Assembly (NCBI GenBank): GCA_024281015.1
Contig: JAMXLL010000165.1
Location: 1-36,220 of the forward strand
Source: Candidatus Binataceae bacterium
Lineage (GTDB): Bacteria; Desulfobacterota; Binatia; Binatales; Binataceae
Direction: 5' to 3'
Length of the DNA: 36,220 bases
Position numbers and translations under genes: made by a program. This document shows, one piece after another, positions 23,213 through 31,515 of this stretch (position 1 is its first letter; every line of letters starts with the position of its first letter). The notes under the pieces are model-generated. The model was not told the origin of the DNA. It saw nothing but the letters and a program-made list of their open reading frames with translations, and made no database searches.

Positions 23213-24649
23213 ATGCAACTTATCAGGCGCAGTGATTATCTTTGGGAGATTCCGCAAACCGGTGCGATGCGGGTCCCGGGCCGTGTTTATGCGAGTGCCC
23301 GGATGATCGACGAGATACGCGATGACCCGTGTCTCAGCCAGGTTGCCAACGTTGCCTGCTTGCCCGGCATCGTCGGTTACTCGCTGGCGATGCCTGATAT
23401 CCATTGGGGGTACGGTTTCCCGATTGGCGGGGTCGCCACCGTTGACGTGGAACAAGGGGTAATCTCGCCCGGTGGTGTTGGCTACGACATCAATTGCGGC
23501 GTCCGGCTGGCGCGCACCGACTTAGAGTCCAGTTTCGTCGAGCCCCGGCTGCAGCGACTCGCCGATCGGCTTTTTTCGAAGATACCGGCAGGGATCGGTT
23601 CGGAAGGCGCTATTCCAGGCTTGTCCAATCAGCAGATTAAGCTTGTCGCTTACGAGGGTGCGGAATGGGCGCTGCGTAATGGCTACGCGACCCGGAACGA
23701 GCTCGAACACACTGAAGAAGGAGGAAGGCTCCCCGGAGCCGACCCGGAGCGGATCAGCGAACGCGCGTACAAACGGGGTGCGAAACAACTCGGCACGCTC
23801 GGGTCTGGCAATCATTTTCTCGAGGTCAGCCGGGTAGATCAGGTCTACGATGCCAGGCTCGCCAACGCGTTAGGGCTCCACAACGGCCAAGTCACGCTCC
23901 AGGTCCATTCGGGTTCCCGGGGCCTTGGCCATCAGACCTGCGATGATTATCTCAAACTTATAGTCAGTGCCATGGGCCGTTACGAGGTGAGTCTGCCGGA
24001 CCGCCAGCTTGCGGCGGTCCCCATCAGCTCACCGGAAGGAAGAGCGTATCTGGGGGCAATGGCGGGAGCCGCCAATTTCGCCTGGTGCAATCGGCAGTTG
24101 ATTATGCATCTGGCCGAACAAGCTTTTGTTGAAGCGTTGTCGGTAACACCGCGCGAGCTGGGCTTCGCACTGGTCTATGACGTCTGTCACAACATCGCCA
24201 AAATCGAGGAGCATGAAGTTGACGGCCGTAAGCGCCGCCTATGCGTCCATCGCAAAGGCGCTACGCGCGCTTACGGTCCGGGCAATCCTGCCCTACCGGA
24301 ACCATTACGGCCGTGGGGCCAGCCGGTGCTAATCCCTGGCGATATGGGGCGGTACTCGTTTGTGTTGATTGGGCTCGAAGCCGCGATGCGCGAGACTTTC
24401 GCCTCCTCATGCCACGGAGCGGGCCGGCTGCTGAGTCGAAGTGCCGCCAAGAAGCAGGCGCGGGGCCGCGACTTGCCGGCTGAATTGAAAGCTCTTGGGG
24501 TCACGGTTAGGGCGCATAGCCGCGGTGGCATTGATGAAGAAATGCCTGCTGCTTATAAAGACGTCGCCGAGGTTGTTAACGTAATGGAAGCGGCGGGCGT
24601 TACAAAGCGGGTCGCCAGATTACGGCCACTCGCTGTCATCAAAGGCTGA
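23213..24649 (+). CDS. rtcB: RNA-splicing ligase RtcB
   Basis: This 478-residue GTP-dependent RNA ligase joins 2',3'-cyclic phosphate or 3'-phosphate ends to 5'-OH ends. All active-site elements are visible: MPDIHWGYGFPIGG; GGVGYDINCGVR with metal ligand C95; LGSGNHFLEV with N200 and H201; VHSGSRGLGHQ with H232; VYDVCHN with H326; and SSCHGAGR with H401, the histidine that takes GMP. HSRGGIDEEMPAAYKD is the conserved C-region. The length is normal for the bacterial/archaeal family. The start MQLIRRSDYLWEIP matches the family, though the ribosome binding site is weak. Its stop overlaps the archease start by one base (TGATG), so they are translationally coupled. Role: RNA repair or tRNA healing. 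Confidence 0.97.
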   Translation: MQLIRRSDYLWEIPQTGAMRVPGRVYASARMIDEIRDDPCLSQVANVACLPGIVGYSLAMPDIHWGYGFPIGGVATVDVEQGVISPGGVGYDINCGVRLARTDLESSFVEPRLQRLADRLFSKIPAGIGSEGAIPGLSNQQIKLVAYEGAEWALRNGYATRNELEHTEEGGRLPGADPERISERAYKRGAKQLGTLGSGNHFLEVSRVDQVYDARLANALGLHNGQVTLQVHSGSRGLGHQTCDDYLKLIVSAMGRYEVSLPDRQLAAVPISSPEGRAYLGAMAGAANFAWCNRQLIMHLAEQAFVEALSVTPRELGFALVYDVCHNIAKIEEHEVDGRKRRLCVHRKGATRAYGPGNPALPEPLRPWGQPVLIPGDMGRYSFVLIGLEAAMRETFASSCHGAGRLLSRSAAKKQARGRDLPAELKALGVTVRAHSRGGIDEEMPAAYKDVAEVVNVMEAAGVTKRVARLRPLAVIKG

Positions 24650-25098
24650 TGACCAGCAAAGCAACCGCGGCCTCGAACGAAGAGGCGGCACTCTACCGCG
24701 ACCTGGAGCATACCGGTGATATCGGTATCGAAGTCAACGCTCCGACCCGAGCCGGGCTCTTTCGCCGGGCGGCGCTGGTTTTAGCGAGCCTCCTGGTCGA
24801 GCCCTCAAGCGTCGCGAGCAAGCAGACGCGCACGTTCGAAGTTGTTGCTGACGACGATATCGGTTTAATGCATGATCTGCTGACAGAACTGCTTCAGACC
24901 TTCGCAGCAGACGGGTTCATTTGGCGCGAAGCAGATCTCGACGAGCGCGGCCGCGGGCTTCACGTCGTCATACGAGGAGAAGCATTTGATCCGAGCCGGC
25001 ATGTATCGCGCGGCGAGATTAAAGCGGTCACTTATCACCAAATGAATCTAAAAAAAGCCGGCAATCAGTGGAGTGCCCGGATCATTTTCGATGTCTGA
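24649..25098 (+). CDS. Archease (RtcB activator)
   Basis: This 149-residue archease promotes RtcB guanylylation and multiple turnover. The conserved start of the domain, YRDLEHTGDIGIEVNAPTRA, contains the H-T-x-D metal-binding motif (D24). The middle DDIGLMHDLLTELLQTFAAD and the end EIKAVTYHQMNLKK...IIFDV (with the terminal Asp) are also typical. The gene overlaps the rtcB stop by one base, which confirms both assignments. The N-terminal 12 residues are an extension compared with archaeal forms. Confidence 0.95.
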   Translation: MTSKATAASNEEAALYRDLEHTGDIGIEVNAPTRAGLFRRAALVLASLLVEPSSVASKQTRTFEVVADDDIGLMHDLLTELLQTFAADGFIWREADLDERGRGLHVVIRGEAFDPSRHVSRGEIKAVTYHQMNLKKAGNQWSARIIFDV

Positions 25099-25149
25099 AC
25101 ATACAGGCTCGACGCTCTTACGGGTGCAGCAATCAGAGCTTGGCAGTAG

Positions 25150-26571
25150 TCATTGGTTTGACCCTGCCGAGGCTGACGCATCGTCTGCGTTGGCGAGTTC
25201 GACTTTGTATTTGCTCCAGTGCTCTAGAATGCCGATCGCCTTGTCCAACTGGACATCGGGCTGCGCCTTTGCGGTCTTCCCCTTCTCGTTGGCGCTCGAT
25301 TGTCCGGGCTGAGAGGCCGCCCCATTGTTCTGATTCGCCGATGTGCCGCCGTGGAGCGGGTGCTTCTGGTTGTTCTTAAAATGATGCAGCAGGTCGCTCT
25401 CGCGAATTTCCTCGTCTTCGCCCATCTCGGCTCCAGGTAAGTCCAGTGCTGCCGTCGTCGGCTTCGGCGGTTCAACTATCATGTCGGGGGTTATGCCGAC
25501 TGCCTGGATCGAGCGGCCATTCGGGGTGAAATACCGCGCCGTGGTAAGTCGCAGGGCAGATTCGTCGTCGAGCGGTAGGATGGTCTGCACCGAGCCCTTG
25601 CCGAAGGTTTGAGTGCCTTCGATAATCGCGCGTCGCTGATCCTGCAGGGCACCGGCTACGATCTCGCTGGCACTGGCGCTGCCGCCGTTAACGAGCACTA
25701 CCATTGGATAGTCTGAGAACTCACCTTTCTTGTGGGCGAAGTACTTCTGCTGTTGGTTGTCCAGCCGTCCTTGCGTATAGACCACCAGACCGCCATCCAG
25801 GAAAGTATCTGCGACCGATACTGCCTGATTCAGCAAACCGCCGGGGTTATCTCGCAAATCGAGGACAAGACCCTTGATGTGGCCGTGGTCCTGCTTGCTG
25901 AATTTCTCGAGCGTCTTGGTCACATCCTCGCTGGTACCATCCTGGAACGTGGTGATACGAACGTAGTCATAGCCGTCGCGGAGTTGCCTGGATTTGACCG
26001 ACTGGATCTTAATCACATCGCGGGTTACTGCAACGGTGAAAAGCTCAGGGATGCCCTCGCGGTGTAGCGTCAGGTGAATGGCGCTGCCTTTGGGTCCACG
26101 CATCATCTTGACCGCGTCGGTCAAAGTCATCCCCTTGGTGAAATCGTTATTGATCTTGATGATCTGGTCGCCGGCCTTGATGCCCGCGGTGTAGGCAGGC
26201 GTGCCCTCGATGGGCGAGACAACGGTGAGCACATCGTTTTTAATGGTGATTTCAATACCAAGGCCGCCGAAACTGCCGCGGGTCTCGACTTCGAGATCGC
26301 GATAGAGGTCGGGGGTGAGATAGGCGCTATGCGGATCGAGCGACGACAGCATTCCGGTAATTGCACCGTTGATCAGCTCTTTGGTCGAAACCGGCTCCAC
26401 ATAGTTCTTCTGCACGATCGCCAGAACATTGGCGAATGTCTGGAGTTCCTTATAGGTGTCGTCGGGTAATGCCTGAGCTCGCCGCACAGCGAGGTCACCG
26501 ATTACGAAAATGCACACGCCCAGCGCGACTGTCGCTACGCCAATGAGCCGGTTCCGTTTCTTAGCTGACAT
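25150..26571 (-). CDS. ctpA: S41-family C-terminal processing protease
   Basis: This 473-residue periplasmic serine protease has an N-terminal membrane anchor or signal (RLIGVATVALGVCIFVIGDL). An S41 N-domain (LDPHSAYLTPDLYRDL), a PDZ domain at about 100-185 (GLGIEI, AGIKAGDQIIKINN) and the S41 catalytic domain follow. The catalytic pair is S300 in VNGGSASASEIVAGALQD and K325 in GTQTFGKGSVQT, spaced by 25 as in Prc/CtpA. The tail from about 385 is low in complexity, rich in Asn/Gln/Ser, and ends in a helix (QLDKAIGILEHWSKYKVELA). It trims the C-termini of envelope proteins. It is the third gene of a probable lgt-tlpA-ctpA operon, 56 bases after the second, and converges on archease. Confidence 0.95.
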   Translation of the reverse strand: MSAKKRNRLIGVATVALGVCIFVIGDLAVRRAQALPDDTYKELQTFANVLAIVQKNYVEPVSTKELINGAITGMLSSLDPHSAYLTPDLYRDLEVETRGSFGGLGIEITIKNDVLTVVSPIEGTPAYTAGIKAGDQIIKINNDFTKGMTLTDAVKMMRGPKGSAIHLTLHREGIPELFTVAVTRDVIKIQSVKSRQLRDGYDYVRITTFQDGTSEDVTKTLEKFSKQDHGHIKGLVLDLRDNPGGLLNQAVSVADTFLDGGLVVYTQGRLDNQQQKYFAHKKGEFSDYPMVVLVNGGSASASEIVAGALQDQRRAIIEGTQTFGKGSVQTILPLDDESALRLTTARYFTPNGRSIQAVGITPDMIVEPPKPTTAALDLPGAEMGEDEEIRESDLLHHFKNNQKHPLHGGTSANQNNGAASQPGQSSANEKGKTAKAQPDVQLDKAIGILEHWSKYKVELANADDASASAGSNQ

Positions 26572-26627
26572 CCAAAATCCGCCTGTTCGTCGAAATACCG
26601 CCGGCCCGACTGCCGGAACCTGCGGTT

Positions 26628-27206
26628 CTATCCTTGCCTTGATTTGATTAGCTCTTGCAACGCCTCGCGAATATCAGCATTCGACCAGTCATAGGGGCCG
26701 ACGTGGTGCGCGACGATCCGGCCATCGCGTCCGATTATGAAGGTTTCCGGAATGCCGCTGACGTCGTAACGCTCGCCGACCTCGTTGCGGGGATCAAGGA
26801 GGACCCTGAATTGCAGATGATTTTCCTTTACAAATGGACCCACAGTACCGCCATTAGTATCCTGACTGACGGCTAACACCACGAAATCCTTATTAGCCTT
26901 GAACGCATCGTAAAGGGATTCGATCGATGGCATCTCCTCACGGCAGGGCGCGCACCAGGTTGCCCAGACATTCAAGAAGACGACCTTTCCGCGCAGCGAA
27001 GCGAGTGTGGTCTGTTTACCATTTAGATCCTTAAGGGTGAAATCGGCAGCCATTTTGCCTGCTGCCACGGATTTGCCCAAGCGAGGGACCTCAAGGTCGG
27101 GACGCGAGGAACCGGCCGTCTGGTAATTCACGAAACTGATGAGGCCCAGTGCGATCAACAGCGCTCCTAAGGCGATGGCCGAAAGTACTCTGGCCTTGCT
27201 GCTCAT
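26628..27206 (-). CDS. TlpA-like thiol-disulfide oxidoreductase
   Basis: This 192-residue membrane-anchored thioredoxin-fold protein has an N-terminal helix (VLSAIALGALLIALGLISFV) and a periplasmic TlpA/ResA-like domain. The active site is WCAPC (C85, C88) within VVFLNVWATWCAPCREEMPS, with cis-Pro P153 in VSGIPETF. The domain starts AADFTLKDLNGKQTTLASLR. Such proteins reduce disulfides in periplasmic targets such as apocytochrome c or copper-centre proteins. It begins 2 bases after the end of lgt and precedes ctpA, so all three are probably one operon for envelope protein maturation. The reductant donor (DsbD or CcdA) is not in the window. Confidence 0.93.
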   Translation of the reverse strand: MSSKARVLSAIALGALLIALGLISFVNYQTAGSSRPDLEVPRLGKSVAAGKMAADFTLKDLNGKQTTLASLRGKVVFLNVWATWCAPCREEMPSIESLYDAFKANKDFVVLAVSQDTNGGTVGPFVKENHLQFRVLLDPRNEVGERYDVSGIPETFIIGRDGRIVAHHVGPYDWSNADIREALQELIKSRQG

Positions 27207-27208
27207 TC

Positions 27209-28051
27209 CTAGGCCCTTAACGGCTCGCGCCCAGCGCTCACGATTTCAGCCCGCCGCCTGGACGACCAATACCATGCCATACTGCCGGTCGCTATCATAA
27301 CAAGCGAGATGATCTGTGCCTCGCTGAGCCCCCAAAGTACGCGCGGATTGATGCGGACAAACTCCACGACAAACCGCGCAGTACCCGCCAAAATCAGATA
27401 GAGGTAAAGAAGTTCACCCGGCAGGGTGACTTTCTTGCGAATTGACCAGAGGAAAGCAAAGAGCGCCACATAAAGAATAGCTTCGTAAACTGGCGCAGGA
27501 TGAACTCGCACGCCGGGAAAAAAGCCCGATACGAGATTGCCATGGCCATCGAGCTTCAGCACCGTATCCGGACCCCATCCGACGATGGCCCTTGGATAAG
27601 CCATCGCCCACGGCAACTTCGAGGGCAGGCCCCAGTCGCCATCACCGGAAAGCTGGCAACCCATGCGCCCAAATGCCATTCCGAGCGCAAGCGGAGCCGC
27701 GCACATATCTGTTATGGTCAGAAACGATATCCGGTAATGCCTGGCAACCAGCCAACTCGAAAGGATTCCGCCGATCAGACCACCATACCAAACAAAACCG
27801 GCGCCGGAGAAGACAATCGATATTGGATGACTCATATACGCCCGCCAATTATCGAAAACGTCATAAATGCGCGCGCCCGCGAGTCCGCCGATAGCGGCCC
27901 ATACGAGCAGCGAGGTCGCTACCTCGGGGCTAACGGCCCGGCGCCGGCACTCATGGGTCAACAACAGATCGGCAGCGATAAACCCTAACGCCATCATCAG
28001 CCCGTAGCTGTAAATCGTGATCGGGCCGAGGCGTAGAATGATCGGAATCAT
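27209..28051 (-). CDS. lgt: Prolipoprotein diacylglyceryl transferase
   Basis: This inner-membrane enzyme of about 280 residues transfers diacylglycerol from phosphatidylglycerol to the lipobox cysteine. Features: MIPIILRLGPITIYSYGLMM, the usual N-terminus; SGAGFVWYGGLIGGI; GMAFGRMGCQLSGDGDWG, the Lgt signature with the essential Arg; VHPAPVYEAI; and FVVEFVRINPRVLWGLSEAQ near the end. About seven membrane helices are expected. The signature reads GRMGCQLSGDGDWG rather than GRxGNFxNxE, a variant also seen in other phyla. The start is ATG 28051, or GTG 28060. It leads the lgt-tlpA-ctpA operon and serves the lipoproteins in this window. Confidence 0.95.
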   Translation of the reverse strand: MIPIILRLGPITIYSYGLMMALGFIAADLLLTHECRRRAVSPEVATSLLVWAAIGGLAGARIYDVFDNWRAYMSHPISIVFSGAGFVWYGGLIGGILSSWLVARHYRISFLTITDMCAAPLALGMAFGRMGCQLSGDGDWGLPSKLPWAMAYPRAIVGWGPDTVLKLDGHGNLVSGFFPGVRVHPAPVYEAILYVALFAFLWSIRKKVTLPGELLYLYLILAGTARFVVEFVRINPRVLWGLSEAQIISLVMIATGSMAWYWSSRRRAEIVSAGREPLRA

Positions 28052-28146
28052 CAGATCCACAGACTATAGCAGGCCGGGGAAATTCGCGAGAGCGTCGCAC
28101 TTTTTCGCCAAGCGTCGCATTTTGAGCAGGAGGACGGAACGGGTTA

Positions 28147-28590
28147 ATGCGTGCGGTCGTTCAACGCGTAAACAGGGCAGAGGTTCGGGTTAACGGCGCT
28201 CCTGTGGGCCGAATCGGCCGGGGGTTCGTGGTTTTGCTCGGCGTCGGTAAAGGCGATTCGGCGCGTGATGCCGACTTTATTGAAGACCGGGTCGCGGGTC
28301 TCCGAGTTTTCGCCGATCAGGCCGGCAAAATGAATCTTGCGCTGGCCGCTGTTGAGGGCGAATTGCTGATAATCTCGCAATTCACCTTGCATGCCGATAC
28401 CAGCCAGCGACGACCATCTTTTTCCAATGCGGCGCCTCCTGAACAGGCTCGCGAGCTGTACGAATACTTTGTCTCGCTCGCGCGACGGCGGGGTGTTAAA
28501 GTTGAGGTGGGTGTCTTCGGCGAACACATGGATGTCGAACTGGTGAACGAAGGTCCGGTAACCATAATCCTCGACAGTCGGAGCCGGTAG
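28147..28590 (+). CDS. dtd: D-aminoacyl-tRNA deacylase
   Basis: This 147-residue DTD hydrolyses D-aminoacyl-tRNA and glycyl-tRNA(Ala), preventing D-amino acid misincorporation. MRAVVQRVNRAEVRVNGAPV is the standard start. IISQFTLHADTSQRRPSF carries the SQxTL motif (77-81), and LVNEGPVTIILDSR contains the Gly-cisPro motif (G136-P137) that screens the substrate. Full family length. It is divergent from lgt, with an 85-95 base gap that must hold both promoters, and begins a run with DUF1285 and trmL. Confidence 0.97.
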   Translation: MRAVVQRVNRAEVRVNGAPVGRIGRGFVVLLGVGKGDSARDADFIEDRVAGLRVFADQAGKMNLALAAVEGELLIISQFTLHADTSQRRPSFSNAAPPEQARELYEYFVSLARRRGVKVEVGVFGEHMDVELVNEGPVTIILDSRSR

Positions 28591-28647
28591 AACAGCGGCC
28601 TCCCAAGCGCGGTCCGGTCAAGTCCGCCAGGCCCGGTGAGAACAATC

Positions 28648-29130
28648 ATGGGACGTGCGGGTTTCTACGCAGTCGAATCGGGCAAAATTTCGTTCCGGCG
28701 CGATGGCAACTGGTACACCGACGACGAACGGATCGATAACCCGCGTATCGCGCTCCTCTTCAGCCGCAGCATCAAGCGCAACCCGGATGGCGGCTATTAT
28801 CTTCAAGTCGCCGAGGAGCGCGCGCCCATTACAGTCGAGGATACTCCTTACGTCGTCAAAACCGTCTACCAGACCAATGGCGGCTTTGACATCGTCACCA
28901 ATGATGAGGAACAGGAGCCGCTCGACCCGATGAGCCTGGAGGTCGGACCTGACAATGTGCTTTATTGCCGGGTCAAGGGCGGGGCCTTCAGGGCGCGCTT
29001 TTTGCGCACTGCCTATTACCATCTCAGTAACAATTTTTTTGCCGACGAAGGGGAAACTTTTTCACTCGTGGTACATGGCCGTCGATATCCCATCAGGTTT
29101 GCGGCAGCGGAGACCGCTCACCGAGAGTGA
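28648..29130 (+). CDS. DUF1285 family protein
   Basis: The product is about 160 residues, a soluble DUF1285 protein. Typical stretches are ISFRRDGNWYTDDERIDNPR, GGYYLQVAEERAPITVEDTP, VVKTVYQTNGGFDIVTNDEE, and YCRVKGGAFRARFLRTAYYH. The function of this family is unknown; structures show a two-domain beta-rich fold. ATG 28648 was preferred over GTG 28636 because GGTGAG lies six bases before it. The end overlaps trmL by four bases (GTGA), and dtd ends 57 bases upstream. The operon context hints at a translation or tRNA-related role, which is only inference. Confidence 0.9.
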   Translation: MGRAGFYAVESGKISFRRDGNWYTDDERIDNPRIALLFSRSIKRNPDGGYYLQVAEERAPITVEDTPYVVKTVYQTNGGFDIVTNDEEQEPLDPMSLEVGPDNVLYCRVKGGAFRARFLRTAYYHLSNNFFADEGETFSLVVHGRRYPIRFAAAETAHRE

Positions 29131-29615
29131 GCGACCCGGCTTTTCATATTGTCCTGGTCCGTCCTGAAATCCCTCAGAATACGGGATCTATTGCACGGTT
29201 GGCCGCCGCAACCCGGAGCCGCTTGCACCTCGTCGGCCCGCTCGGTTTCTCGCTGGAGGATCGCTACCTCAAACGCGCCGGCCTGGATTATTGGCCGCTG
29301 GTTGATTTGCGCGTGTATGACAACTGGGACGATTTCGTCGCGCTTCAAGATGAAACGCCGCACGCCTCCAATTTCAAATATTTCTCCGCACACGCCGAGC
29401 AGGCTTACGTGCGCGCTCAGTTCAACTTGGGCGAGTTCCTGGTGTTTGGCAGCGAGACGAGGGGATTAGGGCGCGAGTTCCTCGAGTCGCGGCGCGGATT
29501 AGCATATCGGATACCGATTTTTGAATACGGTGTGCGCAGCCTCAACTTAGCCAACGCCGCCTCGATAATCCTCTACGAGGGACTACGTCAAACCGGGCTA
29601 TTGGACAGCGCTTAA
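29127..29615 (+). CDS. trmL: tRNA (cytidine/uridine-34 2'-O)-methyltransferase, TrmL
   Basis: This 162-residue SPOUT methyltransferase methylates the ribose of the wobble base in certain tRNAs using S-adenosylmethionine. Motif 1 reads VRPEIPQNTGSIARLAAAT, motif 2 LVFGSETRGLG and motif 3 RSLNLANAASIILYEGLR; together they form the trefoil-knot cofactor site. The length equals that of E. coli TrmL. The GTG start at 29127 overlaps the DUF1285 stop (GTGA), so they are translationally coupled. Confidence 0.95.
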   Translation: MSDPAFHIVLVRPEIPQNTGSIARLAAATRSRLHLVGPLGFSLEDRYLKRAGLDYWPLVDLRVYDNWDDFVALQDETPHASNFKYFSAHAEQAYVRAQFNLGEFLVFGSETRGLGREFLESRRGLAYRIPIFEYGVRSLNLANAASIILYEGLRQTGLLDSA

Positions 29616-29698
29616 GCAGCCGCCCGGCACCGGTCGATAAAGCTAACCATGCTGCACTCCGATTGTGCATGGTGGGGCCGAGTTAACGCTATTCAGAT

Positions 29699-29903
29699 TC
29701 ATTTCACATCGATCTGAACTATGAAGCCGTCGGGCAGCTTGCGCCCACGTGCAATAAAATCGCCGTTAATATCGGTAACCCACAAAGGCGCAGCTTTGAT
29801 GGCTGGCGGAGCGCTCGCCCAGCGCAAAGGCGGCGCCGGCGGCGGCAAAGGAGCTGATAATCGCAACCGGTGCTATCAGCTTGGCGATGGGGCCGACTTT
29901 CAT
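29699..29903 (-). pseudogene. Small secreted protein with one apparent frameshift
   Basis: ATG 29903 has an ideal site (GGAGGAAGCTG) and encodes a signal peptide, MKVGPIAKLIAPVAIISSFA followed by AAGAAFA. That frame runs into a TAA at about 29766. A +1 shift near 29820-29830 opens a second frame that reads APPAIKAAPLWVTDINGDFI and then ARGRKLPDGFIVQIDVK up to a TGA at 29699-29701. Together they make a plausible secreted protein of about 67 residues; 205 bases is one base more than a multiple of three. A sequence error, a true mutation or programmed shifting are all possible. I recognise no family. It precedes no gene on its strand within 80 bases. Confidence 0.5.
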
Positions 29904-29957
29904 CAGCTTCCTCCGGCTCTTTGATGTTCGGCGCGCTCCAAACTTGAACGTCCGCAC

Positions 29958-31280
29958 CTAGCGCATAATCAGGTTGAGGCCTGCGGGCGTCGTATAGCGC
30001 GGCACGTCCTTAAACTCTGCCGGTGCTTGTTCATTGACGTAAACCGATCCTGCCGATTCTCCCGCCGCCGAGGCGTGGTCGCGTTGGATGTCCCAGACCA
30101 GTTCGACGTCGAAACCCGGGGTCACCGCCGGGCCTACGCCCGGCACTTCGACCCGCTGCGGCAGAGTTGTCTGGAATTTCCAGAGTTTCATCTGTTTATC
30201 GAATAGTTCCTCCCATAAGGGCGAGAAATTATGCGAATCCACGTACATGACTCTTTTACCGTAGCAATACCCGGCTGCCTTCGACGGAATCTTTCTAACC
30301 TCGATAACATCGACATCGCGCAGCTGCCATTTGCCCCATGACGGCTTCGGCCAAATCACCGGCATGAAAAATCCGTCCGGGAAGGGATTATCAGGAGCCC
30401 TGAAATCGACTAACGCCAGGATTCTTCTATGGCCGAGATAGTTCGCCTGAAGTTCAGTCACATTCGAATCCAGCCCGCTGCGAAAATCTTCCTCGGTCCA
30501 ATCCTCTCCAAGAGTTTGTGCGCAGCGTCCCGAACTGGCTACCGGTTGATATCGCCGTAGTGAAGGAAGGAATGCATATAAGTCTTCGGGCCTGGTCAAA
30601 TCAACGTAGTTGATCGTGAGTTGAGCTGTATAGCGAGATTGCTCGGGTTCGAGCACCATGAACCATTGGGTAAAGTATTTAGCATCAGGCCGCGGCACAT
30701 CGTCCGACACGCCGCTGTCGGTATTATAGCTGAGCTGACGGTCCACTGATTCGTAGGACTCGCAGCTCGCATTACCTGATCCATTGACCGCACAATCCCA
30801 GCCGTGAGTGACGACCAGCAGCTGAGGCGTGTAGCGATACCACAGGTTCATCAATACTTTCCATCCCAGATGCGGCTCCTGCGGGTTGGGGAATGCTATT
30901 CCACCGCGATAGCCCTGCAGACTAAGACCGCCGCTCGGCAATTCGATTATCCTGACCTGGGCTGCATACTTCTCAGTTGCAGCGAGATAGTTCTTCGGCA
31001 GCGGCACGATGCTCGTCGGACTTACTACCATTTGGACATCAGGCGGCATTTTCCAGAAGTATCTACCCTCAAACATCGCCGCCATGCCGTCAGGCATAAA
31101 CTGACGATACGTCTGCCAGTTCTGCGGCGTGATGATGGTGCCCGGTGGAATAGTTTCGCCCGGGTGCACAGTGTGATCGGCCGTATTCCCGACAGCGCTG
31201 TTGTGTTCGGAAGCCGCATGAAGTTCAGGCGTTGCGGTCAACACGAACAAAACTGTTAACAGAACTACAATCACCTTCAT
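29958..31280 (-). CDS. DUF1329 domain exported protein
   Basis: This 440-residue exported protein has a signal peptide (MKVIVVLLTVLFVLTATPEL, cut near HA/AS). DUF1329 fills nearly all of it: GETIPPGTIITPQNWQTYRQ, FMPDGMAAMFEGRYFWKMPP, YAAQVRIIELPSGGLSLQGY, GGIAFPNPQEPHLGWKVLMN and the C-terminal GYCYGKRVMYVDSHNFSPLW. The family resembles the LolA/LolB half-barrel fold and is linked to lipid or hydrophobic-compound transport in the envelope; the ligand is unknown. Several cysteines may form disulfides. ATG 31280 has GAGG upstream; an earlier in-frame start at 31337 is less likely. It is a separate unit between a frameshifted small gene and the adenylate cyclase. Confidence 0.9.
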   Translation of the reverse strand: MKVIVVLLTVLFVLTATPELHAASEHNSAVGNTADHTVHPGETIPPGTIITPQNWQTYRQFMPDGMAAMFEGRYFWKMPPDVQMVVSPTSIVPLPKNYLAATEKYAAQVRIIELPSGGLSLQGYRGGIAFPNPQEPHLGWKVLMNLWYRYTPQLLVVTHGWDCAVNGSGNASCESYESVDRQLSYNTDSGVSDDVPRPDAKYFTQWFMVLEPEQSRYTAQLTINYVDLTRPEDLYAFLPSLRRYQPVASSGRCAQTLGEDWTEEDFRSGLDSNVTELQANYLGHRRILALVDFRAPDNPFPDGFFMPVIWPKPSWGKWQLRDVDVIEVRKIPSKAAGYCYGKRVMYVDSHNFSPLWEELFDKQMKLWKFQTTLPQRVEVPGVGPAVTPGFDVELVWDIQRDHASAAGESAGSVYVNEQAPAEFKDVPRYTTPAGLNLIMR

Positions 31281-31515
31281 CTTACAACCTCGGTCCTGCG
31301 CGACTGTGCCGACGACTATCGCATAATCACTCTCCACCTCTCCATAACATCAGGACACCTGGCTGGAGTCGCGGAGCAAAGCCATCAGGGACCCTTTTCT
31401 GCCGGCGAGCCTGCCCGTCAAAGAAAGCATCGGCAGGCGAAAGAGAATAGGGACAAGAGGCGGTTCGGGCTGAAGTGATCTCTGCAGAACAGTCGGCGCC
31501 GGCGGCTTGCGGATG

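Noticed and set aside
25150-26571. CtpA as a novel fusion because of its Asn/Gln-rich tail
   Set aside because: Variable low-complexity tails are common in this family, and the catalytic domain is ordinary.
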